The notes below the pieces were generated by a model. It did not search any database. It worked only from the letters and a program-made list of their open reading frames with translations, and was not told where the DNA came from. DNA of 64,000 bases from Sphingopyxis sp. GW247-27LB (lineage in GTDB: Bacteria > Pseudomonadota > Alphaproteobacteria > Sphingomonadales > Sphingomonadaceae). The translations under genes and the position numbers were made by a program. Location of the stretch: contig NZ_NIWD01000008.1 of NCBI RefSeq assembly GCF_002277025.1, positions 594,331 to 658,330 on the forward strand, in the 5' to 3' direction. Of this stretch, positions 52,762 through 60,907 are shown piece after piece (the stretch's first letter is position 1; every line of letters starts with the position of its first letter).

Positions 52762-53169
52762 TCAATCCTCCAGCGCCCTGACGGCGCGCGGCCGCCTGTC
52801 GGGCCCGACCGCGACGAAAATGAAGACCGCCTGCGTGACCTTGTGAGCGTCCTCCGCATGCCGCTCGCGCGCCCAGGTCTCGACCTCGACATGCATCGAG
52901 GTGCGGCCGACCTTGATGAGGCGGCCGAAGACCGAAACCTCGTCGCCGACGAAGACGGGGCGGTGGAAGGTCATGCCCTCCACCGAGATCGTCACCGCGC
53001 GGCCGCGCGCGTGGAGCGACGCGACCGACGAAGCGGCAAGGTCCATCTGCGCCATCAGCCAGCCCCCGAAAATATCGCCATAAACATTGGCGTTGGCAGG
53101 CATGGCGGTGACGCGCACCGCCGGTTGGGCGCCGGGCATCCGGTCGGGCGGCACGATCTTATCTTGCAA
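52762..53169 (-). CDS. Acyl-CoA thioesterase, YciA-type hotdog
   Basis: A 135-residue hotdog-fold thioesterase. The family core is NVYGDIFGGWLMAQMDLAAS with the catalytic Asp, then AVTISVEGMTFHRPVFVGDEV and TQAVFIFVAVG (CoA-binding end). YciA-like enzymes hydrolyse a broad range of acyl-CoAs to keep CoA free. Its ATG lies 11 bases inside the metE 3' end on the same strand, so it is translated from the metE transcript and should share B12 and methionine control; the reason for that pairing is not clear. Confidence 0.88.
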   Translation of the reverse strand: MQDKIVPPDRMPGAQPAVRVTAMPANANVYGDIFGGWLMAQMDLAASSVASLHARGRAVTISVEGMTFHRPVFVGDEVSVFGRLIKVGRTSMHVEVETWARERHAEDAHKVTQAVFIFVAVGPDRRPRAVRALED

Positions 53170-55480
53170 GATAGGCCTCCTTCACCAGCGTGCGGGCGCG
53201 CATCGATTTCGCGGCGGCGACCATCGCGATCAGCGCGGGGCGCACCTCGTCCCACTTGCGCGTCTTAAGCCCGCAGTCGGGGTTCACCCAGACCTGCTCG
53301 GGCGAGATATGCTTGCAGGCGAGGGCGAGGAGGTCGGTCATCTCGCGCTCCGCGGGGATGCGGGGGCTGTGGATGTCATAGACGCCGGGTCCGACCGCGT
53401 TCGGATAGGCATAGGAGGCGAAGGCGTCGAGCAGCTCCATCTGCGACCGTGCGGTCTCGATCGAGATGACGTCGGCGTCCATGTCGCCGATCGCGCGGAT
53501 GATGTCGTTGAATTCCGAATAGCACATATGCGTGTGAATCTGCGTGTCGTCGCGAACGGCGGAGGAGGCGATGCGGAAGCATTCGACAGCCCAGTTCAAG
53601 TAATGCTGCCATTCGGAGCGGCGCAGGGGCAGTCCCTCGCGCAGCGCCGCCTCGTCGATCTGGACGATCGCGGCGCCGGCGGTTTCCAGATCCTGTACCT
53701 CGTCGCGGATGGCCAGCGCGATCTGGCGGCAGCTCGCCTCGCGCGGCTGGTCGTCCCGCACGAAGGACCAGTTGAGGATGGTGACGGGGCCGGTGAGCAT
53801 GCCCTTCATCGGGCGATCGGTTTGATCCTGGGCATAGCGCCACCAGTCGACCGTCATCGTTTTCGGGCGCGAGACATCGCCATAGAGGACCGGCGGGCGG
53901 ACGCAGCGCGAGCCATAGCTTTGCACCCAGCCGGCGCGGGTGAAGGCGAAACCGGCGAGCTGTTCGCCGAAATATTGCACCATGTCGTTGCGCTCGAACT
54001 CGCCGTGGACGAGGACGTCGAGACCGATCTCTTCCTGCCATTTCACCGCGGCGCGCGTTTCGGCGCGGAGATAGCGGGCGTAGGCCTCGTCGTCGATCTC
54101 GCCCCGGACGTGCGCGGCGCGCGCCTTGCGGATATCCGGGGTCTGCGGGAAGCTGCCGATGGTGGTGGTGGGGTAGGCGGGGAGGCCGAGCCGCTTTTGC
54201 TGCGCTTCGCGGCGCGCGGCGAACGAGGCGGCGCGGCGGGCGCCGCCGGTGTCGAGCGCGGCGATGCGGGCGGCCACGGCCGGGTCGTGGATCTTCGGCG
54301 AGGTCCGACGCGCGACTGCGGCGATGCGCGAGGCGGCGAAGGCGGCGAAGCTCGCATCCTCGCCTTCGTTCAGGGCTTTCGCCAGCGCGGCGAGCTCCTC
54401 GACCTTCTGGGCGGCGAAGCTGAGCCACTGCGCGACCTCGGGGTCGAGCGAGGTTTCGAGCGCAAGGTCGACGGGGACGTGGATCAGCGAACAGGAAGGC
54501 GCGAGGACGACGTCGCGCTTCGCCGCCAGTTCCTTCAGCCGCCAGTAGAGGTCGGGGAGATTGGCGCGCCAGATGTTGCGGCCGTCGATCACGCCGAGCG
54601 AGAGGAGCACGTGCGGCTGGAGTCTGGCGAGCGCGGGCTCGAGCTGGTCGGGCGCGCGGACGAGGTCGAGGTGGAGGCCGTGGACGGGGAGTTCGGCGAC
54701 AAGGTTGAGATTGTCGCCGAGGCCGCCGAAATAGGTGGTGAGCATCAGTTTCGGGCCGCGCGTCGCGAGGCTGGCATAGGTGCGCTCGAAGGCGGTGCGC
54801 TGGTCATCGGTCAGGTCGAGGACGAGGCAGGGCTCGTCGATCTGCACCCAGTCGGCGCCGAGCGCCGCGAGCCGCGCGAGGATTTCGGAATAGGTCTCGA
54901 GCAGCGCGGGCAGCAGCGCGAGCGGCTCGACCGCCTTGCCCTTCGCCAGCATCAGCCAGGAAACCGGACCGAGGAGGACGGGGCGCGTCGGGTAGCCCAG
55001 CGCCTTGGCCTCGGAAAACTCGTCGAAAATCTTGGTCGAGGCGATGCGGAAGCTTTGGCCGGCCGTGAGTTCGGGGACGAGGAAATGATAGTTGGTGTCG
55101 AACCATTTGGTCATTTCCATCGCGGTCGTATCATGGGCGTGGCCGCAGCCGGCCCGGGCCGTGTCATGCTGCGCGCCGCGCGCCATCGCGAAATAGAGAT
55201 CGGGATCGACGCTTTCCCCCGCCCAATCATAGCGCGGCGGGATCGCGCCGATCAGCGCCGAGGTGTCGAGGACGTGGTCGTAGAGCGAGAAGTCGTTCGA
55301 GGGCAGGATGTCGGCGCCGAGCGCCTTTTGCCGCCCCCAGTTCAGCGCGCGCAGCCCCGCGGCGGCGGACAGCAGTTCGGCGAGCGACGATTTGCCCGCC
55401 CAATAGCTTTCAAGAGCGAATTTGAGCTCGCGGCGAAGGCCGATACGGGGAAAGCCCAGAGTGGCGACACTGACAGTCAT
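53159..55480 (-). CDS. metE: Cobalamin-independent methionine synthase
   Basis: Zinc enzyme transferring a methyl group from methyl-tetrahydropteroyl-triglutamate to homocysteine. The 773-residue product has the doubled barrel of MetE: N-terminal LGFPRIGLRRELKFALESYW and C-terminal barrel with zinc ligands in IHTHMCYSEF and VNPDCGLKTRKW, plus QIDEAALREG. The start is the ATG at 55480; the open frame upstream runs through the riboswitch and is not translated. Expression is set by the cobalamin riboswitch at 55608-55800, as expected for an enzyme needed when B12 is scarce, and probably by the palindrome at 55841-55862. Confidence 0.97.
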   Translation of the reverse strand: MTVSVATLGFPRIGLRRELKFALESYWAGKSSLAELLSAAAGLRALNWGRQKALGADILPSNDFSLYDHVLDTSALIGAIPPRYDWAGESVDPDLYFAMARGAQHDTARAGCGHAHDTTAMEMTKWFDTNYHFLVPELTAGQSFRIASTKIFDEFSEAKALGYPTRPVLLGPVSWLMLAKGKAVEPLALLPALLETYSEILARLAALGADWVQIDEPCLVLDLTDDQRTAFERTYASLATRGPKLMLTTYFGGLGDNLNLVAELPVHGLHLDLVRAPDQLEPALARLQPHVLLSLGVIDGRNIWRANLPDLYWRLKELAAKRDVVLAPSCSLIHVPVDLALETSLDPEVAQWLSFAAQKVEELAALAKALNEGEDASFAAFAASRIAAVARRTSPKIHDPAVAARIAALDTGGARRAASFAARREAQQKRLGLPAYPTTTIGSFPQTPDIRKARAAHVRGEIDDEAYARYLRAETRAAVKWQEEIGLDVLVHGEFERNDMVQYFGEQLAGFAFTRAGWVQSYGSRCVRPPVLYGDVSRPKTMTVDWWRYAQDQTDRPMKGMLTGPVTILNWSFVRDDQPREASCRQIALAIRDEVQDLETAGAAIVQIDEAALREGLPLRRSEWQHYLNWAVECFRIASSAVRDDTQIHTHMCYSEFNDIIRAIGDMDADVISIETARSQMELLDAFASYAYPNAVGPGVYDIHSPRIPAEREMTDLLALACKHISPEQVWVNPDCGLKTRKWDEVRPALIAMVAAAKSMRARTLVKEAYLAR

Positions 55481-55607
55481 GATACAAGCACCTTGCAAGG
55501 AGCAAGGCGCCGGGCAGACGCGAACGCACGGGGTCGACGCCCGCAAGGCAAGGTCGGGCGCAGCCATGCATGCGGCCTGACCGGACACCCCGCCGGAGGA
55601 CGTTATC

Positions 55608-55800
55608 TGACGAGGCAGGTCTCCTGGCTCGCGGGTCCATGCGGCGGTCGGGCCTTCCCGGTTCCTTGCCGAACCAGTGACACGTGATGACCGCCGCTCG
55701 CCGCTTACAGTTGCGGGGGCAGCGCCGGCCTTGCCCCTTTCGAGGCGCACCGGCTTCCCGTCTTAGCTTCCCGCCGCCGGAACGACGCGAAGAACCTCGA
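55608..55800 (-). promoter_or_regulatory. Cobalamin (B12) riboswitch controlling metE
   Basis: Read on the minus strand, the leader contains the conserved blocks in order: GGTGCG-type P2/P3 element, the B12 box CTGCCCCCGCAACTGTAAGC, GTCACTGG, GGGAAGG, and the closing GAGCCAGGAGACCTGCCTC. The spacing fits the class, and metE is a typical target: B12 binding should lower expression. About 125 bases separate the element from the metE ATG, room for an expression platform. This stretch accounts for most of the 475-base gap between metE and the diguanylate cyclase gene. Confidence 0.95.
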
Positions 55801-55840
55801 CGGCTTTCAAGATAGGGTCCGCGGTCCGCTTGTCAATGAT

Positions 55841-55862
55841 CATATAAAGAAATCTTTATATG
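55841..55862 (-). promoter_or_regulatory. Palindromic operator candidate upstream of metE
   Basis: Perfect 22-bp palindrome, arms CATATAAAGA and TCTTTATATG around AA, about 40 bases upstream of the riboswitch 5' end. It probably overlaps the promoter. The central 16 bases match the metK palindrome at 26335-26350 at 14 positions, differing only by a compensated A-T to G-C pair. Best read as a site for a methionine/SAM-responsive repressor. Confidence 0.7.
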
Positions 55863-55955
55863 TGTGTGCCAAGCTGCCTTTATCCCTATCATCATGATCT
55901 GGAAGACGCGGATGGCCGGGCGTGCTGGTAGACTGGCGGCCGGCGCGCGGGCCGG

Positions 55956-57134
55956 TCAGGCAATCGCGCGCGGGACGGGCGCGGGGCTGAAGGCGCGGAC
56001 GCGGTCGCGGCCGGCGCGCTTCGCCTGGTAGAGCGCCTGGTCGGCCTGGCGCATCAGCCGCGAGAGGCCCTCGCCGGGCACGCCGGCGGCCAGGCCGATG
56101 CTGACCGTCGGGGTGAGCGCCGCGGGGATGCGGCCCTCGCAGGCGGGGGCGAGGCCGGTGCGGATAGCCTCGGCGAGCCGGCGCGCCGCCTCTATCCCCG
56201 CGCCGGGGAGGAGGAGCGCGAATTCCTCGCCGCCGATGCGCCCCGCGACCATGCCGGCGGGGCCGATCTGCCCGACGTGCGCGCCGAAGGCGGCGATGAT
56301 CGCGTCGCCGACCGCGTGGCCGTGGGTGTCGTTGATCGCCTTGAACTGATCGAGGTCGGCGACCAGCAGCGCGGCGGGCCGCCGCTCGTCGTGGGCGCGG
56401 CGCAGTGCGGCTCCCGCCGCCGCCTCGAACCCGCGGCGGTTGAGGAGGCCCGACAGCGGGTCGCCCTCTGCCTGCACGCGCAGTTCGGCGAGAAGGTCGA
56501 TCGCGACCGCGACCATCAGCGCGATCGCCGCGAGCACCGACACCATCGCCTGGCTGAACTGCACCGTCGTCCAATAGACCGACTGCTGGAAGCCGTTGTA
56601 ATTGTCGAAGCCGCCGCCGAGCGACAGGATGACGAGCGGGCGGATGATCAGATTGACCGCCGACAGCGCCGCGACCCAGAAGAGGACGCGGTCGATCAGG
56701 TGGGGCTTTGCGATCGGCCACAGCGCGCGCACGACCATCAGCGCGATGACCCCGGCGCCGAGGCTGATCGCATAGATGCGCGCGGCGATGCTCGGATGGC
56801 CGAGGAGGAACCAGAGGAAGGCCGCCATCGACAGCGCGGCGGTCGCCGCCATCGCGCGCCACGGCACCGGGAGGCCATAGCGCCGGACGATCGCCGCGGC
56901 GAAGAAGGCGCCGGTGGCGAGAAAGCCGAGGTTCGAGGGGATGCGCTGCAACTCGAAGGGCAGCACCGGGCCGACGTCCTGGATCAGGAAGGCGAGCGCC
57001 GACGCGAGATAGGCGATCGCGGCATAGGCGACATAGATCTGGTCGCGGCGGTTCAGCCACAGGAGGAAGAAGGCGGCGGCGAACAGGAGGCCGATGCCCG
57101 GATTGAGCAGCGAGATGAAGAATTGTCCGGTCAA
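55956..57134 (-). CDS. Membrane diguanylate cyclase (GGDEF)
   Basis: A 392-residue protein: seven predicted helices over residues 1-210 (a MASE-like membrane sensor, no family assigned), a linker, then a GGDEF domain (about 215-380). The domain has DPLSGLLNRRGF, DLDQFKAINDTHGHAVGD and the active loop GRIGGEEFALLLP. The loop GGEEF is fully catalytic in known enzymes. The inhibitory RxxD site is absent where expected (sequence PAGMVAGR), so no product feedback is predicted. It should make c-di-GMP, which would favour surface attachment. It stands alone. Confidence 0.9.
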   Translation of the reverse strand: MTGQFFISLLNPGIGLLFAAAFFLLWLNRRDQIYVAYAAIAYLASALAFLIQDVGPVLPFELQRIPSNLGFLATGAFFAAAIVRRYGLPVPWRAMAATAALSMAAFLWFLLGHPSIAARIYAISLGAGVIALMVVRALWPIAKPHLIDRVLFWVAALSAVNLIIRPLVILSLGGGFDNYNGFQQSVYWTTVQFSQAMVSVLAAIALMVAVAIDLLAELRVQAEGDPLSGLLNRRGFEAAAGAALRRAHDERRPAALLVADLDQFKAINDTHGHAVGDAIIAAFGAHVGQIGPAGMVAGRIGGEEFALLLPGAGIEAARRLAEAIRTGLAPACEGRIPAALTPTVSIGLAAGVPGEGLSRLMRQADQALYQAKRAGRDRVRAFSPAPVPRAIA

Positions 57135-57213
57135 GGCGGCGTCCTGCGTAACCCGGTCTTCCCTTAAGGGCCTTAGGGATAACGCTTTATTACTTTTCCG
57201 GCTACCGCGGCGC

Positions 57214-58218
57214 TCAGGCGGTGCCGCGGAGCGCGAGGCGGACGGGAATGCGCGTGCCGCTGCGGCTGTGCCCCGTGTCCTCGAGCGCCATCGCGACGAG
57301 CGCCTCGCCCGCGGCGTCGAGGTCGGGTTCGATCGTCGAGAGCGCGGGGTCGACGAGGGTGCCGGCGCGGATGCCGTCGAAGCCGATCAGCGCGATGTCG
57401 TCGGGCACGCGCCGGCCCGCGTCCTTGAGCCCTTGCAGCACGCCGAGCGCGAGCATGTCGCTCGCCGCGAAGATCGCGTCGACGTCGGGGTGCGCGGCGA
57501 GGAGATCGGCGGCGGCGGCGACGCCCTGCGCGTGGCGGTCGGGCGCCGGCGGCGGAGCGATGACGACGGGCGCGATGCCGCGCGCCGCGAGCGCCGCGGT
57601 GAAGCCGTCGCGGCGCTCGTCGAACTGGCGCTGCGGCGACTGCTGCGGGCCGACGAAGGCGATGCGGCGGCGGCCGCTGGCGAGGAGATGCTCGGCGGCG
57701 AGCTGGCCGCCGACCTCGTTGTCGCTGCGCATCCAGTGGAAGGGGTCGCCGGGGCTGCCCCAGCAGGTGAAGTCGAGCCCCGACGCCTGCGCCTCGGCGA
57801 AATATTGCCAGGCGGGGCGGTTGCTGGTCGTGCCGATGACGATCATCGCGTCGGCGAGACCCGAGGCGACGAAATCGGCGCGGAAATTTCCGGGGCTTTC
57901 CTGGAAGCTGACGAGCAGGTTGAAGCCGCGCGCCGAGGTCGCGGCGGCGATGCTGCCCAGAAGCGCGAAATAGAAGGGGTTGATCGCGCTCCGGTCCTCG
58001 CCGGGACGGCAGATGGTGACGAGCGCGATCGTCTCGCTGCTCTTGAGCCGCAGCGACGAGGCGTGGCGGTCGACGACATAGCCGAGTTCGCGCGCGGCGG
58101 CGGACACGCGCGCGCGGGTTTCCGCATTGACGCCGGGGCTGCCGCGCAAGGCGCGCGACACGGTCGACTGCGAAACGCCCGCGCGCTCGGCGACGTCGAA
58201 GGATGTCGGACGCAGCAT
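57214..58218 (-). CDS. LacI-family transcriptional regulator
   Basis: A 334-residue repressor: helix-turn-helix and hinge at residues 1-60 (SFDVAERAGVSQSTVSRALRG, then RARVSAAARELGYVVDRHA), then a periplasmic-binding-like effector domain. ASDMLALGVLQGLKDAGRRVP and IGFDGI are typical. I chose the ATG at 58218 because GAGGGGAG precedes it and LacI proteins start close to the helix-turn-helix. No sugar gene is adjacent, so the target is unknown. Confidence 0.9.
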   Translation of the reverse strand: MLRPTSFDVAERAGVSQSTVSRALRGSPGVNAETRARVSAAARELGYVVDRHASSLRLKSSETIALVTICRPGEDRSAINPFYFALLGSIAAATSARGFNLLVSFQESPGNFRADFVASGLADAMIVIGTTSNRPAWQYFAEAQASGLDFTCWGSPGDPFHWMRSDNEVGGQLAAEHLLASGRRRIAFVGPQQSPQRQFDERRDGFTAALAARGIAPVVIAPPPAPDRHAQGVAAAADLLAAHPDVDAIFAASDMLALGVLQGLKDAGRRVPDDIALIGFDGIRAGTLVDPALSTIEPDLDAAGEALVAMALEDTGHSRSGTRIPVRLALRGTA

Positions 58219-58294
58219 CTTCACTCCCCTCGGATCGTTCCGCTGGCGCGGAACCTCCACCGGCCCGCTTCTCTCGCCGCGCGCCGGGGGCTTG

Positions 58295-59974
58295 TCAATC
58301 GGGTGCGGGGGCGGGCCAGCGGATGGTCACCGCAAGGCTGTGGTCGGCCGCCCGGCGGTCCCAGCTGCCTTTGAGCTGGCGTTCGATCAGCGAGCGGATG
58401 AACTGGGTGCCGAAGCTTTCGGTGTCGACGTGCGGCGTTTCGGGAAGGCCGCTTTCGGTCCAGTCGAGCGTGACCTCTTCGCCGTCGCGGCGCCAGCCGA
58501 CCGCAAGTTCGCCCCGCCCGGCGAGCGCGCCATATTTGATGCTGTTGGTCACGAGTTCGTGGATCGCGAGCGCGAGCGCCTGCGCGGCCTCGTCGCCCAG
58601 GCGCACGTCGGGGCCGGCGAGCGCGGCGAGGCGATCCGCCGGCCAGCCGGCGAGGCCGAGCTCGCGGCGGATGATCGCGCCGAGATCGACGGTCTCGACC
58701 GCGCCGGTGACGAGCATCTGCTTCGCGTCGGACAGCGCGCGCAGCCGGCCATCGAAGCGGGTTTCGAAATCCCGAAGATCCTTTGATTCGCGCGCCGTGA
58801 TGCGCGCGAGCGCGCCGATGCGCGCGAAGGCGTTCTTCATCCGGTGCGCCATCTCGCCGATCATCAGCTCGCGATCCTCGGCATGGCGTTCCTTCTCCTC
58901 GGCGAGCGCCTGAAAGGCGCCGAGGCGCCGGTGCTGCATCTGGTGGAGCCGGATGGCGAGAAAGGCGATCGCGACCCCGAACAGCAGGATGGCGAGCGGC
59001 CGCCCCAGCCGATCGATGAAGCGGCCATAGGATATGCGCATCGTCCATTGCCGGTCGGCGACCTGCAGCCGCTGTTCGTGTGCGTCCCAGCCGATCTTGC
59101 CATGGACGAAGACGCGCGGCGCCGACGGGCCTTCGCCCGCGGTCACTTCTATCCCGTCGATGCCGTCGATCTGTCTGCCGAGAACCGAGGTCATCAGGTC
59201 GTGGATGCGGAAAGGCGCATAGACGAACGCCTCGACCGGACGCGCGCCGCGTGCGGTGGCGACGGTCGGCGGGGTCGCGGCCTCGTCGGGAGGCGGCGCG
59301 GCGCCGGCGTCGAGAAGCGGCTGTTCGGCATAGACGGGAATATAGATCAGGAAACCGGGTTGTTTGCTGCCGGCGTGTCGCTCCTGAACCAGCTGAACGA
59401 TGCCGCTCGCCGCCGGCTGCCCGGTCAGCCAGGCGCGGCGCATCGCCTCGCGCCGGATCGGCTCGCTGTACATGTCGTAGCCGAGCGCGTCGGCGTTGAG
59501 CGGATCGTCGGGCTCGATGAGGACGATGGGAAAGCCGACGGGCTGGTCGGTGGCGGGCCAGACCGCGATGTCGCGGCCGTAATTTTCGCGCAGCCGCGCC
59601 TCGACCGCGGCGGGCGTGCTGCGCGCCATCGCGATCGCGACGCCGACGCCCTGCATCCCCGGCGCGCGCGCCTGCGGCTGGAGCGCGGCGAGATAGGCGC
59701 GGACGCTGGCGCCGCCGGTCGTCTTGTCCGACTGATAGAGCGCGCGCACCCCTTCGAGGATCGAGAGCTGGTCGCTGAGCCGCGCATTGACCTGCATCCC
59801 GATCCGCGCCGCCTGGTCGGATTCCTGGGCCTTGTTGTAGAAGAAGCTGGCGATGGCGGCGGCGAGCGCGGCGAGCATGATCACCAGCCCGATCACGCGG
59901 ACCGAAAGGGCCATCAGCCGATCTGCCCAGAGCGATGGACGCATGGTGGGTATCCTGCTGACAGAGACCGGCAT
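58295..59974 (-). CDS. CHASE-domain HWE/HisKA_2 sensor kinase
   Basis: A 559-residue membrane kinase: first helix about 24-46, periplasmic CHASE-type domain about 75-300 (NYGRDIAVWP, GFPIVLIEPDDPLN, RREAMRRAWLTGQPAASGIV), second helix about 325-345, coiled segment, then a kinase core. That core has the H-box GEMAHRMKNAFARIGAL, AIHELVTNSIKYGAL as N-box, and TESGLPE and GTQFIRSLIERQL near the end. These are marks of the HWE/HisKA_2 kinases of alphaproteobacteria. The start at 59974 follows GAGGG; ATGs at 59989 and 59944 are alternatives. No response regulator is adjacent. It is divergent from the PAS gene. Confidence 0.88.
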   Translation of the reverse strand: MPVSVSRIPTMRPSLWADRLMALSVRVIGLVIMLAALAAAIASFFYNKAQESDQAARIGMQVNARLSDQLSILEGVRALYQSDKTTGGASVRAYLAALQPQARAPGMQGVGVAIAMARSTPAAVEARLRENYGRDIAVWPATDQPVGFPIVLIEPDDPLNADALGYDMYSEPIRREAMRRAWLTGQPAASGIVQLVQERHAGSKQPGFLIYIPVYAEQPLLDAGAAPPPDEAATPPTVATARGARPVEAFVYAPFRIHDLMTSVLGRQIDGIDGIEVTAGEGPSAPRVFVHGKIGWDAHEQRLQVADRQWTMRISYGRFIDRLGRPLAILLFGVAIAFLAIRLHQMQHRRLGAFQALAEEKERHAEDRELMIGEMAHRMKNAFARIGALARITARESKDLRDFETRFDGRLRALSDAKQMLVTGAVETVDLGAIIRRELGLAGWPADRLAALAGPDVRLGDEAAQALALAIHELVTNSIKYGALAGRGELAVGWRRDGEEVTLDWTESGLPETPHVDTESFGTQFIRSLIERQLKGSWDRRAADHSLAVTIRWPAPAPD

Positions 59975-60104
59975 AGCGCCCTCAACCACCCGTTTGTTTC
60001 ACGCCGGGCGACCGAGGGCAAGGGCATTCTGGTCCACGCGAAATTGGCCGTTTGACTTTTGGCGGGCGCCGTGCGCTAGCATCGCGACGGGAGGACCACC
60101 CACC

Positions 60105-60584
60105 TTGCGACACCAATATCCCCTGCCGCTCCACCATAGCTGGCCGCTGTTCGAGCGCGCGCGTCATTTCGACCTCGGCTGGGTCGACCGGCAAGATATT
60201 CGGCCCCCCGCGGACATGACGGTCGGGGTCGTGGGCGAGAGCGAAGCGATGACCCAGGCGGGGGTCGGCGTGTGGCACTGCGATCTGGCGGGCGACAGCC
60301 TGAGCTGGTCGCCGACCGTCTATGACCTGTTCGGCATCGCGCGCGGCGCGGCGGTGTCGCGCGAGGATGCGGTCGCGCTCTATTGCGAGGGGTCGCGCGC
60401 GGCGATGGAGCGGCTGCGCGCGCATGCGATCGCGCACCGCCGCGGCTTCACCCTCGACGTCGAAATCGGGCCCGCGCGCGCGCAGACCCGCTGGGTGCGG
60501 CTGATCGCCGCGCCGCTGTGCGAGGGCGAGACCGTGGTCGGGCTGCACGGCTATAAATGCCTGCTGGGGCCGGCGCTGGGCTGA
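60105..60584 (+). CDS. Stand-alone PAS-fold protein
   Basis: A 159-residue protein containing one PAS_3-type fold (about 55-150: GVWHCDLAGDSLSWSPTVYDLFGI, in part WSPTVYDLFG, then RRGFTLDVEIG and TRWVRLIAAPL) and no output domain. TTG at 60105 is the likely start, with GGGAGG ten bases upstream; an ATG at 60218 would cut into the domain. It is divergent from the CHASE/HWE kinase across 130 bases, so it may be a partner sensor subunit. It ends just before a pair of palindromic repeats. Confidence 0.7.
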   Translation: MRHQYPLPLHHSWPLFERARHFDLGWVDRQDIRPPADMTVGVVGESEAMTQAGVGVWHCDLAGDSLSWSPTVYDLFGIARGAAVSREDAVALYCEGSRAAMERLRAHAIAHRRGFTLDVEIGPARAQTRWVRLIAAPLCEGETVVGLHGYKCLLGPALG

Positions 60585-60601
60585 CGCTGGCTTTCTCGCG
60601 G

Positions 60602-60653
60602 CTTGATCCGGGATCCATTCACGCAGCGCTTGGCCAATGGATCCCGGATCAAG
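60602..60653. repeat. Palindromic repeat family E
   Basis: Perfect 18-bp arms CTTGATCCGGGATCCATT (60602-60619) and AATGGATCCCGGATCAAG (60636-60653), 16 bases apart. The right side continues with AAGTCCGGGATGACGAATG, a common ending of such intergenic repeats. It lies in the 323-base gap between the PAS gene and the EamA gene. Confidence 0.9.
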
Positions 60654-60704
60654 TCCGGGATGACGAATGTATAAAACGACTGGAAGCAGACATATCCCAT
60701 ATGT

Positions 60705-60785
60705 ACCCCGGCGAAAGCCGGGGCCCAGGGCGTAGTCACGCGACGTCGGCTTTCTACCGCCCTGGGCCCCGGCTTTCGCCGGGGT
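60705..60785. repeat. Palindromic repeat family D
   Basis: Perfect 28-bp arms (60705-60732 and 60758-60785), each with an inner hairpin ACCCCGGCGAAAGCCGGGG, around 25 bases. Together with the family E repeat it makes up most of 60585-60907; the remainder (60786-60907) shows only the EamA upstream region. Structure is the same as in family C, and the two may be related. Confidence 0.9.
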
Positions 60786-60907
60786 GCACAATGGAGCGGA
60801 AACGCTCGCTTTCCACCCCAATGCCAGCGCGCCAGCGCGCCGGCGCCGGGCCCGTTCGCCGCAAAGAGGCGGTTGCCACGGGGCGCCCGCGCCGACAGAG
60901 AGGGGCG

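Noticed and set aside
53087..55687. 866-codon plus-strand open frame opposite metE
   Set aside because: Antisense shadow of metE, same composition bias; metE motifs and riboswitch fix the real strand.
55481..55750. N-terminal extension of metE
   Set aside because: The frame stays open but runs through the cobalamin riboswitch, and MetE homology begins at the ATG at 55480.
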